Notes: generated by a model not told the origin, from the sequence alone. 54,329 nt of DNA from an uncultured Afifella sp. (GCA_947259045.1 CAMYKZ010000029.1:1-54329), one strand, 5' to 3'. Counted from the stretch's first letter, positions 44,648 to 53,708 are shown. Numbers and translations: made by a program.

Positions 44648-45471
44648 GCGCCAGCGGACGTCCGGTCTATCTGTTCTGCCATGTTCCCAAATGCGCCGGG
44701 ACCACTGTCAAGAACCATGTCGAGGACAGCGCACCGGAACGGGCGGCCCGGGCAAAACGCCGGCACGGTTTTTTGCGCGACTTCGGCGGTGATTTCACCG
44801 ACCTGGAACGATCGAATATCGATCCAGAGCGGGTTGATTTTGTCGGCGGGCATTCTCTCTCCGGGTCGGTTGCGTCCGTCTTTCCCGATCGGCCTGCACG
44901 ACCGTGCGTCCTGATCCGCGATCCGCTCAGTTTCGTGATATCATTCTATAATCACCGCAACCGCGGTGCCGCCCGCGCGGGACGCGGCCCGGTCCCGCTG
45001 GAACTCTATATCAAATCACTGCCGAAAAATCCGATCTGCCGGTTCCTGATGACCCGGTATCTCGGCACCGGTTACCCGAAAATCCTCAAATATGACTCGC
45101 GCCAGCGATTTGCGGCCGTCGACACTATGCTGGCTGATTTCTGGTTTGTCGGCAGCTGGCGGCATGCAACAGAATTCCTCACCCGCCTGTCGGCAGAACT
45201 GGACATCCCCGACCATGTCAAAGTCAGGAACGCCGCGTCCGGCGCGGTGCTCAAACCATCGGATGTTCCAGAAGACCTCGCAACCCGGATCCGAACCATC
45301 AACGCGGTCGACCAGGCGCTTTTCGACCGATGGAGCGAGGCCAAATGGAGCGGAGAACCCCGCACACTCGAAATCGACCTGCCCGCCGGCGATCAGGCCG
45401 CCTATATCGGCAACGAGATCAGCCGCCAGCTGATGAACCGTTATATCAAGATGACCAGGCGAAGTCTCTGA
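44644..45471 (+). CDS. Sulfotransferase family protein (2)
   Basis: A 275-residue protein with the phosphosulfate loop FCHVPKCAGTTVKNH (11-25; Lys16, Thr20-Thr21) and the 3'-phosphate motif VLIRDPLSFVISFYNHR (Arg92, Ser100). HxPKxAGTT is typical of the heparan/chondroitin-type Sulfotransfer_2 families, so the acceptor may again be a glycan. It overlaps the first sulfotransferase by four bases and shares its strand and style, but the sequences differ enough that they probably act on different positions or different acceptors. Its stop is two bases from the argC stop on the other strand. No glycan-synthesis genes lie nearby, and neither has a signal peptide. Confidence 0.8.
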   Translation: MSASGRPVYLFCHVPKCAGTTVKNHVEDSAPERAARAKRRHGFLRDFGGDFTDLERSNIDPERVDFVGGHSLSGSVASVFPDRPARPCVLIRDPLSFVISFYNHRNRGAARAGRGPVPLELYIKSLPKNPICRFLMTRYLGTGYPKILKYDSRQRFAAVDTMLADFWFVGSWRHATEFLTRLSAELDIPDHVKVRNAASGAVLKPSDVPEDLATRIRTINAVDQALFDRWSEAKWSGEPRTLEIDLPAGDQAAYIGNEISRQLMNRYIKMTRRSL

Positions 45472-45473
45472 TA

Positions 45474-46526
45474 TCAGGGGAAAAGCGGCAGTTGGCGGAG
45501 TCCAATCGTCTCGTCCAGGGCAAATGCCACATTCATGTTCTGCAACGCCTGGCCGGCGGACCCCTTGACCAGATTGTCCAGTGCGGAAATCACGATCGCC
45601 CGGTTTGGAATACGGTCGGCAAAGACGCCGATTTGCACATAATTCGATCCGCGCACATTCTGGGTCTGGGGCATCACGCCCTCGTCAAGCACCTGGACGA
45701 ATTCTTCATCACCATAGCGGGCAGCCAGCGCACCGCGCAGGCCGGCGACGCTGGCGCCCGGCATGAGCCGCAGATAACTGGTGCACAATTCACCGCGGCT
45801 CATCGGGATCAGGTGCGGCGTGAAATTCACCAGCAGCTTGGTTCCCGCAGCCTGGCCGATCTCCTGTTCGATTTCCGGGGCATGTCTGTGGCTGGCAATC
45901 GCATAGGGTGAAAGCCCCTCGCCGGCCTCACAGAACAATGTGTTCTGTTTCGGTCCCCTGCCCGCACCGGACACGCCGGATTTGGCATCAATGACAATAT
46001 CGGCCGGATCAACCAGGCCTTCGGCGACGATCGGCAGCAATGCTGTCAGTACCGCGGTCGGATAACATCCCGGACAGGCAATCAGCCTCGCTGTCCTGAT
46101 CCGGTCGCGGTAATGCTCCGTCAGGCCGTAAACGGCTTCAGCCTGCAATTCGGTCGCATAATGCTCGTGGCCGTACCATTGGGCATAAACATCGGGATCG
46201 CGCAGCCGGAAATCGGCCGACATGTCGATGATGCGGGTTTTCGGATTCGCCGCCAGAACGGACGCCGTAATTTTCTGCGTCGTGCCATGCGGCAGGCCGC
46301 AGAACACGGCATCGACGCCGGTCCAGTCGACGGCCTCCCATTCAACGAGATCGGGCAGCTGCAGCATTGACAGATGCGGAAAAACCGCCGCCATCGGCTT
46401 GCCGGCGTGAGTATTGGCGGTCAACGCGACAATCTCGATGTTCGGGTGCCGGGCAGCCAGGCGGACAAGATCGGCGCCGGTATAACCCGATGCACCCAGA
46501 ACGGCGATTCTGATCGTCTTTTCCAT
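45474..46526 (-). CDS. argC: N-acetyl-gamma-glutamyl-phosphate reductase (ArgC)
   Basis: ArgC makes N-acetylglutamate semialdehyde with NADPH in arginine synthesis. The Rossmann start VLGASGYTGADLVRL, the catalytic Cys154 in ACPGCYPTAVL, and the HRHAPEIEQE region with the general-base His are present. At 350 residues it is the longer (type 1) form. I chose the ATG at 46526 (MEKTIRIAV); a GTG four codons upstream is the alternative. It is convergent with the sulfotransferase pair, leaving only two bases between the genes. Confidence 0.94.
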   Translation of the reverse strand: MEKTIRIAVLGASGYTGADLVRLAARHPNIEIVALTANTHAGKPMAAVFPHLSMLQLPDLVEWEAVDWTGVDAVFCGLPHGTTQKITASVLAANPKTRIIDMSADFRLRDPDVYAQWYGHEHYATELQAEAVYGLTEHYRDRIRTARLIACPGCYPTAVLTALLPIVAEGLVDPADIVIDAKSGVSGAGRGPKQNTLFCEAGEGLSPYAIASHRHAPEIEQEIGQAAGTKLLVNFTPHLIPMSRGELCTSYLRLMPGASVAGLRGALAARYGDEEFVQVLDEGVMPQTQNVRGSNYVQIGVFADRIPNRAIVISALDNLVKGSAGQALQNMNVAFALDETIGLRQLPLFP

Positions 46527-46601
46527 GGCTTCGCTCACTTCGAAATCTGTTCAAGGCGGGCGGTCTAGCGTTTCAGCGCGCCGTTGTAAATCATTGACGC
46601 C

Positions 46602-47114
46602 TCACGCATTCGTCCCGATGCCGGTTTCGCGCTGAAACAATATCAGATCGAGTGACGGCGGATCGATATCCAGGCCGCTCAAAAGTGCATGGACCTGACC
46701 TCGATGATGAGTCTGATGATTGAAAAAGTGCGCCAGAGCCGGGGCCAGCGGCTGGCTGATATCGGTCGGATTTGAAAGGGTCCGGTAGCTGAAGGGTCCG
46801 GTAAGCTGATCGTCGGACAGCCCGTCGATCCATTGGACGATCCGCTCGTCTTCAGCCATTCTGGCCGCATGCAGAAGCTGGAATTCGTCATGCAGTACCG
46901 CATCGAGTTCGGTATAGGTCGGTCCCTTGCCGGTGAAGCGGTGCATCCACATCCGGTCACCGACAAGCACATGGTTGAGCGTGCGGTGGACGGAACCGAA
47001 AAACGCACCGCGATCGGCCCGGTAGTCCCGGTCGGACAGATTTCGCGCCGCTGCGAAAATTCTTTCGTTCGCCCATCCATTGTATCCAGCCATCATCTGA
47101 TAATGCGATTTCAT
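46602..47114 (-). CDS. DinB family protein (four-helix metal-binding)
   Basis: A 170-residue DinB/YfiT-type four-helix bundle. The metal-site histidines are visible: His in HRTLNHVLVGDRMW and the pair in HFFNHQTHHRGQVHALL. The family includes bacillithiol- and mycothiol-linked transferases and many damage-induced proteins of unknown function. I chose the ATG at 47114 (MKSHYQMMAGYN), where the family begins, over an extended frame that overlaps the GST gene. It diverges from the GST gene. Confidence 0.85.
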   Translation of the reverse strand: MKSHYQMMAGYNGWANERIFAAARNLSDRDYRADRGAFFGSVHRTLNHVLVGDRMWMHRFTGKGPTYTELDAVLHDEFQLLHAARMAEDERIVQWIDGLSDDQLTGPFSYRTLSNPTDISQPLAPALAHFFNHQTHHRGQVHALLSGLDIDPPSLDLILFQRETGIGTNA

Positions 47115-47196
47115 TCGGGTTCTCTTGCCAGTTTCCTCTTGAATACACGTCCGCGTTCCGACAGGAACAAGGTGATTGAGAATAAGGGACATCGGC

Positions 47197-47886
47197 ATGA
47201 CCATCAAACTGCGTGATCTATGCGGCCGCGACACCAGCCTGCGGTTCAGCCCTCATTGCTGGAAGGCCCGGATGGCGCTGAAGCACAAGGGTCTGGAATT
47301 TGAATCAATTGCCACCCCGTTCACGGCAATCGGCAAGATCGGCGCGGATGTCAAAACCATACCGGTTATGGAAGACGGCGAGCACACCGTCAAAGATTCG
47401 TTCGACATCGCGACCTATCTCGACGACGCATATCCCGACCGGCCGCCGCTGTTCGGCCACGACAGTGTCGTCGCCGCAGCCAGGCTGATCGAAGGCTGGT
47501 CGATATCGGCCATTCATCCCATAGTCGGGAAAATGATCATCAAGGATATTCACGACGTGCTCGACGAACCGGATCAGGCCTATTTCCGGCAAAGCCGCGA
47601 ACCGCGCCTGGGCAAGAGCATCGAAGACGCCCAGAGTGGCGTGGAAGCGGAAACCGAAGCGCTCACCAACGCCCTGTTCCCGGTCCGGCGCATGCTGCAG
47701 CACCATGATTTTATCGGCGGCGCCAAACCGCTTTTCGCCGATTACATCGTGCTTGGCCCGCTGATGTGGCTGATGACCATCCACGGCTCGGTGCCGCTTG
47801 CCGGTGACGACCCCGTCAGCCTCTGGTTTCAGCGCTGCCTGGATCTGCACGACGGTTATGCAGCGGGCGCGCGACGAGCGGCCTAG
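47197..47886 (+). CDS. Glutathione S-transferase family protein
   Basis: A 229-residue GST with the N-terminal thioredoxin-like domain (RFSPHCWKARMALKHKGL, IPVMEDGEHTVKDSFDIATYL with the Ser that binds the gamma-glutamyl group) and an all-helical C-terminal domain. The SPHCWKAR start is like that of beta-etherase-type (LigE-like) GSTs, but substrate is unknown. AGGGA precedes the ATG at 47197. It diverges from the DinB-family gene, which itself belongs to a family of thiol-S-transferase-like proteins. Confidence 0.85.
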   Translation: MTIKLRDLCGRDTSLRFSPHCWKARMALKHKGLEFESIATPFTAIGKIGADVKTIPVMEDGEHTVKDSFDIATYLDDAYPDRPPLFGHDSVVAAARLIEGWSISAIHPIVGKMIIKDIHDVLDEPDQAYFRQSREPRLGKSIEDAQSGVEAETEALTNALFPVRRMLQHHDFIGGAKPLFADYIVLGPLMWLMTIHGSVPLAGDDPVSLWFQRCLDLHDGYAAGARRAA

Positions 47887-47911
47887 TCATGCAGACAAAC
47901 CGTTGCGGGCG

Positions 47912-48976
47912 CTAATACATGCGGGCCTTGTCGAGAACATTTGTCATCTCGTCCAATTGCCCGTCCAGGTAACAGCGCAGATTGTGGCAAAAGATATCGG
48001 TGATCCGTCTGTTCTCATCGGCCACCGTGCTCGCCGAGTGCGGGCTGATCAGAACATTGGGCATGTCCCAAAGCGCACTGTTCTCAGGTAACGGTTCGAC
48101 AGCGAACACATCCAGGGCGGCAAATGCAATATGCCGGCTCGCCAATGCTTCGATCATTGCGTTTTCATCGATAACCTGGCCGCGCGCGACATTGACAAGC
48201 ACGGCGCCGGGTTTCAGGGCGGCTATCGCCTCCCGGTCAATCATTCCTTCGGTATCGGGTGTATGCGGGACGCTCAGAACCAGAGCATCAGCAACAGCCA
48301 GCATATCGTGCAATTTCGCAGCCGGATAAATTTCGTCGGCGCCCAACTCGGCGGCGGATCTGGATGAACCGGGACTGGCCAGCGCAACCACCCGCATGCC
48401 GAAAGCCCGGCCGACAGCCATGATCTGGCGCCCGACGCCACCGGCGCCGATTACTGCAAGCACCTTGTTCTCCAGTCCGTCGCCACAAAATCGCTGCCAG
48501 CGATGCGCCTGTTGCTCAATGTCCAGGTGACAGCGCTGTTTATAATGGCTCAGCAGGCCGAGAAACACGAATTCAGCGAGTGGCTGGGCATGGATACCGC
48601 GCGCGGTCGTGATCAGTAGATCTGTATCTTGCAAACCCAGATTCCTGACCATCTGCCCAACGCCGGAACTTGTCGTCTGCACCCACTTCACGTTGGGCGC
48701 CAGGGCGATGCCTCCGGACCCATCCGCCGATTCAGGCGGAAAATCCCACAGGATATCCGCGCCTGCCAGACCAGCCCGCCACTGTACTTCGAGCGCAGGT
48801 GCACGCACAAATGTCTCCGCACCCTTGTGATCCGCCGTATAGCGGACAGGCGGCAGCAGCGCGGCATTGTAGTTGATCGACACCGATCCCGGCGCGACCA
48901 TGCCGATCCTGTCCACGTGTTCCTGCTCCAGCGGCGTGGATACAAATATGTTCAATGGGCGGCTTTGCAGTTCCAT
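47912..48976 (-). CDS. D-2-hydroxyacid dehydrogenase (NAD-dependent)
   Basis: A 354-residue member of the D-isomer-specific 2-hydroxyacid dehydrogenase family. The NAD loop is GAGGVGRQI near 177-185, and the catalytic set is Arg265 (NVARGQV), Glu294 (AVEPLPE) and His313 (ISPHSA). The N-terminal half is divergent, which points to a non-standard substrate. It lies next to a GntR regulator and divergent TRAP transport genes, so it probably belongs to the same pathway, oxidising or reducing the imported carboxylate (inference). Its direction is the same as the regulator's (minus), 42 bases downstream of it. Confidence 0.88.
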   Translation of the reverse strand: MELQSRPLNIFVSTPLEQEHVDRIGMVAPGSVSINYNAALLPPVRYTADHKGAETFVRAPALEVQWRAGLAGADILWDFPPESADGSGGIALAPNVKWVQTTSSGVGQMVRNLGLQDTDLLITTARGIHAQPLAEFVFLGLLSHYKQRCHLDIEQQAHRWQRFCGDGLENKVLAVIGAGGVGRQIMAVGRAFGMRVVALASPGSSRSAAELGADEIYPAAKLHDMLAVADALVLSVPHTPDTEGMIDREAIAALKPGAVLVNVARGQVIDENAMIEALASRHIAFAALDVFAVEPLPENSALWDMPNVLISPHSASTVADENRRITDIFCHNLRCYLDGQLDEMTNVLDKARMY

Positions 48977-49018
48977 CGTTCATTTCCCCCGGCAACCCGG
49001 CACGTTCCTCTGCCCCGT

Positions 49019-49789
49019 TTAACGGATTGATATGCCTGCATTGCGCTCAAGCGGTTCGGTTTCAGCACTCAGGTTTCTGAATTCATTCTTGATTGCCGAG
49101 TAAGTCCGGCGGCGATGATCGTTCAGTATCGAAAGCGCTGTCAGCACATTCCTGTTGATGACATGTTCCATCAGCAGGAGATGTTCCTTTTCGATTTCGT
49201 CCGCTATCAGATGGGTAATCTTCGAACGCGGCGCCATGATCCGGCGATAGCGTTCAAGATGGCCGGTCAACTGGTCGAGGAACCGCAATTGCCACTTCGA
49301 ACCGCAAGCGCTCAGCAAGGCATGGTGGAACTTGCGGTGCCGCGACTCCCTTTTTTCCTCGGCCACCGGATCACTGTTCAGACCGGGCGGCGTTGTGCGC
49401 GTCATCCGGTGATAGTTGGCGACAATCACCGCCTCCCAGTTTTCATCGCCGTTGGCGATGGACAATCTCAGCGCCTGCGCCTCAAGGTTCTTGCGGATAT
49501 CGACGAGCTGATCAAAATCATCCTCGGAAATTTTCGAAACCCGAAACCCCCGTTTTCCCTCAGCCGTTACAAAATGTTCCGCCGCGAGCCTCGCCAGCGC
49601 CTCACGCAGCGGGCTTACGCCGGTCTGATAGCGGTTCCTGAGCCATTCGGTTCGCAGCGGCTCGCCAGGTGACAAACTGCCACTGCGAATATCGCGCCGC
49701 AGATTTTCATATGCCGCAACTGCAAGCGTCGTCGGCTGCGGATCAATTCGCGGATCTTCGAAATTCAGATCAGGTTCAACGTCGTGCAT
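49019..49789 (-). CDS. GntR family transcriptional regulator (FadR/FCD subfamily)
   Basis: A 256-residue repressor with an N-terminal winged helix (about 24-90; GEPLRTEWLRNRYQTGVSPLREALARLAAE) and an all-helical FCD ligand domain (about 95-235) whose His residues (for example in RHRKFHHALL) usually hold a metal near the effector. It diverges from the TRAP genes, with an AT-rich palindromic element between them, and the dehydrogenase lies downstream in the same direction. It most likely controls the transport-catabolism set in response to its substrate. Confidence 0.9.
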   Translation of the reverse strand: MHDVEPDLNFEDPRIDPQPTTLAVAAYENLRRDIRSGSLSPGEPLRTEWLRNRYQTGVSPLREALARLAAEHFVTAEGKRGFRVSKISEDDFDQLVDIRKNLEAQALRLSIANGDENWEAVIVANYHRMTRTTPPGLNSDPVAEEKRESRHRKFHHALLSACGSKWQLRFLDQLTGHLERYRRIMAPRSKITHLIADEIEKEHLLLMEHVINRNVLTALSILNDHRRRTYSAIKNEFRNLSAETEPLERNAGISIR

Positions 49790-49843
49790 GCCGGGACCTC
49801 TGTGATGGGCTTGTTTTATTCGGCAAACACGATCCGGTCCAAC

Positions 49844-49877
49844 ATATTTTCGTATTTTATCGAATTTTCGAAAATAT
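49844..49877. promoter_or_regulatory. Inverted-repeat element in the GntR-TRAP divergent gap (possible operator)
   Basis: ATATTTTCG (49844-49852) and CGAAAATAT (49869-49877) are perfect 9-base inverted repeats, enclosing CGAATTTTCG (49861-49870). The AT-rich stretch lies between divergent genes, a normal place for a GntR operator and the promoters of both units. Confidence 0.5.
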
Positions 49878-49905
49878 TTGACCGGCGAAAAACCGCCCGA
49901 TACAC

Positions 49906-50484
49906 TTGAAGACTATTGGTACGGGGGAATTCCAGATTTCAGCGAAACCCGGAAATCACGGTGAACGTTCGCCTGGCCGAGCACGATTGCGCGACCGGGA
50001 CTGGGCGCTGCCGTTGCGCATTCTTGTCGGAATGGCATTCTCCGCCATTGTCATCCTGACGATTTCCCAGATTTTCTTTCGTTTCGTTCTCGACAGCCCT
50101 TTGATCTGGAGCGAGGAACTTGTCAGGCTCCTGGTCGTATGGATGACGTTCATCGGTGCTGCAGTGATCTGTTGGGACGGCCGGCATCTCAGTGTCGATG
50201 TTGTTTTCGTGCGTTTGCCGGGCAAGGTCAGACGTGCGCTGAGAATTTTCAACTGCACGGTCGCGCTCGGGTTCTTGAGCATTCTTGTCTGGTACTCCAT
50301 TCCGCTTGTCGGTTTGACCATGAACGTGTCGATCGGCGCCATGGATCTACCGGAAGCAACCTATCGCGCTCCGGCAACGATTGGCGGCGGGTTGATGATC
50401 GTGTTCATCGTGCTGCGGATCTGGCTGCGCTGGCCAACCGACGGACCGGTGAGCGCGGATTCTGAAAACGACAGTGTGATGTAG
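49906..50484 (+). CDS. dctQ: TRAP transporter small permease (DctQ)
   Basis: The small membrane subunit of a TRAP importer, with four transmembrane helices (around 36-60, 67-87, 104-126, 150-172) and the DctQ motif SEELVRLLVVWMTFIGAAV. It forms the transporter with the DctM protein encoded 11 bases downstream. The start is uncertain: the TTG at 49906 is the most upstream, has no clear ribosome site, and the N-terminal 25 residues look non-conserved. It diverges from the GntR gene. Confidence 0.88.
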   Translation: MKTIGTGEFQISAKPGNHGERSPGRARLRDRDWALPLRILVGMAFSAIVILTISQIFFRFVLDSPLIWSEELVRLLVVWMTFIGAAVICWDGRHLSVDVVFVRLPGKVRRALRIFNCTVALGFLSILVWYSIPLVGLTMNVSIGAMDLPEATYRAPATIGGGLMIVFIVLRIWLRWPTDGPVSADSENDSVM

Positions 50485-50495
50485 GACCTATAGCG

Positions 50496-51785
50496 ATGCT
50501 GACGGTGATGATAATCGGATTGCTGGTGTTGTTGTTGCTGACCGGATTGCCACTGGTCTTTGCGATGGGCACCGCATCAGTCGTTTATCTGATGTTTGCC
50601 GATATTTCGCTTTCCATGATGACCCAGCGCATGACGACGGCGGTGGATTCATTCCTGATTCTGGCCATCCCGTTTTTTTATCTGGCCGGCGAACTGATGA
50701 ACGCCTGCAAGCTGACCGACAAGATCGTCGCCATGGCGCGCGCATTTGTCGGCCATATCCATGGCGGGCTGGCGCAGGTCAATATATTTGCCTCGATGAT
50801 TTTCGCGGGCATGTCAGGTTCGGCAACGGCGGACACGGCGGCACTCGGTTCGGTGCTTATACCGGCCATGAAAAAAGAAGGTTACGACGCCAGTTTTTCC
50901 GCTGCCGTGACAGTCGCATCGGCCATGGTCGGGCCGATCATACCACCATCCATCGGCATGGTGATCTATGGCGCGCTTGCAGATGTTTCCATCGGCCGGC
51001 TGCTGCTTGCCGGGATATTGCCCGGTTTCACCATCATACTCGTGCAGATGATTTTTACCTGGTTTCTCGCCCGCCGGCGCGGATATCCGCGTTATCCGCG
51101 CGCCAGCATGCCGGAACTGGCGCGCGCCACCTGGCGGGGGTCGCCGGCCATTCTGTTCCCGGTGATCATCGTCGGCGGCATCCTGTCCGGTGTATTTACG
51201 CCGACAGAGGCTGCTGCTGCCGCGATCCTTTATGGCCTTGTTCTCGGATTGCTGGTTTACCGTAATGTCGGACTGGCGGAACTGTGGGAAACCTTGATGA
51301 AGGTTTCATGGGGCAGCATTCGCGTACTGATCATCATCGCCGTTGCATCGTCTTTCAGCTGGATCATGATACGCGAACAGGTGCCGCAGGGCATTGCCTC
51401 ATTCCTCAGTACGTTTACCGACAGCCCGAATGTGATCCTGGCGGTCATGGTTGCGCTGCTGTTTCTGGTCGGACTTTTCATGATCGCCTCATCGGCGGAA
51501 ATCGTACTGACCCCGATCCTCGTGCCGGTCGTCGTCAGTTTTGGCGTCGATCCGGTTCATTTCGGCGTATTGATGATCTTTGTCCTGATCATTGGCGGCG
51601 GCACGCCGCCGGTCGGCGTGTTGCTGTTCATTGCCCAGGACATTGCCGAAATTCCGTTTTCCAGCATGGTTCGGGCCATGCTTCCCTATTACATCCCGTT
51701 GTTTGGCGCTGTCGTTCTCATCGCAGCATTCCCGCAACTGAGCCTCTGGATACCGAATATGGTGTTCGGCAGCGGCGTCCGGTAG
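50496..51785 (+). CDS. dctM: TRAP transporter large permease (DctM)
   Basis: The 429-residue, about 12-helix permease that uses the sodium gradient for solute uptake. DctM landmarks are visible: IPFFYLAGELMNACKLTDKIV, GMSGSATADTAALGSVLIPAMKKEGYDASFSAAVT split across the first core, and VGPIIPPSIGMVIYGALADVS. It lies between dctQ and the creatininase gene, with 11 and 7 bases between them, so all are one operon. Confidence 0.94.
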   Translation: MLTVMIIGLLVLLLLTGLPLVFAMGTASVVYLMFADISLSMMTQRMTTAVDSFLILAIPFFYLAGELMNACKLTDKIVAMARAFVGHIHGGLAQVNIFASMIFAGMSGSATADTAALGSVLIPAMKKEGYDASFSAAVTVASAMVGPIIPPSIGMVIYGALADVSIGRLLLAGILPGFTIILVQMIFTWFLARRRGYPRYPRASMPELARATWRGSPAILFPVIIVGGILSGVFTPTEAAAAAILYGLVLGLLVYRNVGLAELWETLMKVSWGSIRVLIIIAVASSFSWIMIREQVPQGIASFLSTFTDSPNVILAVMVALLFLVGLFMIASSAEIVLTPILVPVVVSFGVDPVHFGVLMIFVLIIGGGTPPVGVLLFIAQDIAEIPFSSMVRAMLPYYIPLFGAVVLIAAFPQLSLWIPNMVFGSGVR

Positions 51786-51792
51786 GTCAGAT

Positions 51793-52602
51793 ATGACAGG
51801 CAAAAAAAAGCATCTGCTGAAGGATATGACCTGGGTCGAGTTTCAGGACCGTCTGGCCGACAAGCCAACGATCCTGCTGCCCTTCGGCTCGCAGGAAGAA
51901 CAGGGCCCGATGGCGCCTATGGGAGACTGGATGCTCACCGAAGCGCTGGCAGACCGGATCGCCAGCCAGGCGGATGTCATCGCAGCGCCGACAATTCCCT
52001 TCGGTTATGCCGATTATTTCCGGCCCATTCCCGGCGGCATCGCCCTTCGCCCGGACACGTTTCGCCTTGTGCTTGAAGACATCTGCGAGAATTTCCTGAG
52101 CCACGATCTGGATCATCTGGTGATCTTCAATGGCCATTCCGGCAATTATCCGCTGATCGACCAGACCATTCGCAAGATCAAGGAAGAATGGGGCGTGATC
52201 ATTCCGTGCCTGAATGTCTGGCGCCTGATTACACCTGAAAAGTGGGAGGAATTTCATCCCGGCATCGGCGCCAGGGCGCTCGGCCATGGCGGCGATCCGT
52301 TGACATCGGTCTATCTGCACCTGTTTCCCGATCTCATGCGCATGGACCTGATCGAACCGGATAGTGCAAAGGGCGACATGATCGGACTGCCGACGGCGGG
52401 TCTCAACGCCGTCAGATTTCAAGGCGTCGACGTCAATCTGGCTGTCGACATCACCGACCGGTGCACGAACGGCATCGCCGGCGGCGACCCGAACCTCTCA
52501 TCTGCCGACATCGGCAAACAGATCGCCGATTATATCGTCGAATTCACAACCGCGTTCCTGAACCATTTCAAGAACGCGGACACACAGGTCATCAAGGACT
52601 AA
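51793..52602 (+). CDS. Creatininase family amidohydrolase/hydrolase
   Basis: A 269-residue member of the creatininase family, whose members hydrolyse creatinine, formamidopyrimidines and cyclic ketones (such as an inosose hydrolase). Landmarks are GSQEEQGP (32-39), NGHSGN (113-118; His115) and GHGGDPLTS (164-172). In the first motif the metal-site pattern E-x-H...GTD is E-E-Q...GDW: Glu35 remains, the usual His is Gln37, and the Asp is at 45. Either the metal site is remodelled or the subfamily has its own ligands. It is located between dctM and dctP, so it probably acts on the imported compound. Substrate unknown. Confidence 0.85.
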   Translation: MTGKKKHLLKDMTWVEFQDRLADKPTILLPFGSQEEQGPMAPMGDWMLTEALADRIASQADVIAAPTIPFGYADYFRPIPGGIALRPDTFRLVLEDICENFLSHDLDHLVIFNGHSGNYPLIDQTIRKIKEEWGVIIPCLNVWRLITPEKWEEFHPGIGARALGHGGDPLTSVYLHLFPDLMRMDLIEPDSAKGDMIGLPTAGLNAVRFQGVDVNLAVDITDRCTNGIAGGDPNLSSADIGKQIADYIVEFTTAFLNHFKNADTQVIKD

Positions 52603-52699
52603 CAACCATCGGAAGACAGGATATCATCGAAGTCGCGGACCTTTCGGATTTAACCTGTTCGGCCTCGTCTGGCTGAACATTCATCATGGGAGAAGACAG

Positions 52700-53686
52700 A
52701 TGGAAAAAAGGAACACACACTATCGCACCGGTTTGATCGTTTCGGCGGTCATGCTCCTTGGCGCCGTTTCGCAGGCCTCCGCCGTGGATGTCCGTTATGG
52801 CCTGTGGGCCAAGGAAGGCGAAGCCCAGCATCTGGGCGCACTGAAATTCAAGGAGATTCTGGAAGCGGAATCCAACGGTCATTTCACGGTGATCGTCTAT
52901 CCCGGCAATCAATTGGGAACGCCACGTGAAATGCACACCCAACTGGCCCTGGACACAACGCAGATCATGGCCAGCGGAGATCCGGGCATCAAGGAGATCG
53001 AATATCTGGCCCTGCCCTATCTGATGAAGGGCATCAACAATTACGCTGCCGTCATCAACAGCCCGATCGGCGACGAATGGAACCAGAAGCTGGTTGATTC
53101 CAGGAAGATGCGCCTGCTCGGTTTCCTGCCGCGCAGCCCGCGCCAGATCAGCACCAACAAGATCATCAACAAAATGTCGGATCTGAACGGCCTGAAACTG
53201 CGCGCACCGCAGCGCGACTATTACGTGGAATCGCTGTCGGCGCTTGGCGCCAAGCCAACGCCGATGGCGTTCAAGGAAGTCTACACAGCCCTGCAGACCG
53301 GCGTCGTGGACGGCCAGGAAAACCCGATCGAAACGATCTATGCGCAGAAATTCTATGAGGTGCAAAAAGGTATCGCCATGGTCGATTATATCGACAAGCC
53401 GGCCTACGTGATGATCGGCGAGCCTTTCTGGAGCGGACTGTCGGACGAACACAAGGCGATGGTGAAAAAGGCGCAGGTGGCATCGCAGGAACTGGTGAAG
53501 GGCCTGTTGCCGGATCAGCAGAAAAAATTCCTCGCCGATATGACAGAGCGCGGTATCACCGTTACCTACCCTGACAAGGCTGAATTCATTGCCGCAACAC
53601 AATCGGTTCGCGACAAACTCGGTACGAACCAATGGGGCGAAGAGACCTACAAGATGATTGTCGAAATCGGCAGCAAGGATATGTAA
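52700..53686 (+). CDS. dctP: TRAP transporter substrate-binding protein (DctP)
   Basis: A 328-residue periplasmic binding protein of the TRAP type. The signal peptide spans residues 1-28 (cut after SQASA). The conserved motif LKLRAPQRDY carries the arginine that usually salt-bridges the substrate's carboxylate, which supports an organic-acid ligand. TALQTGVVDGQENP and the following EVQKGIA... are standard DctP sequences. The 97-base gap from the creatininase gene contains an AGAAGA-type ribosome site. It ends the operon and is followed by a strong terminator. Confidence 0.94.
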   Translation: MEKRNTHYRTGLIVSAVMLLGAVSQASAVDVRYGLWAKEGEAQHLGALKFKEILEAESNGHFTVIVYPGNQLGTPREMHTQLALDTTQIMASGDPGIKEIEYLALPYLMKGINNYAAVINSPIGDEWNQKLVDSRKMRLLGFLPRSPRQISTNKIINKMSDLNGLKLRAPQRDYYVESLSALGAKPTPMAFKEVYTALQTGVVDGQENPIETIYAQKFYEVQKGIAMVDYIDKPAYVMIGEPFWSGLSDEHKAMVKKAQVASQELVKGLLPDQQKKFLADMTERGITVTYPDKAEFIAATQSVRDKLGTNQWGEETYKMIVEIGSKDM

Positions 53687-53708
53687 TTCCGCGCCTGTTA
53701 CCGATCGT

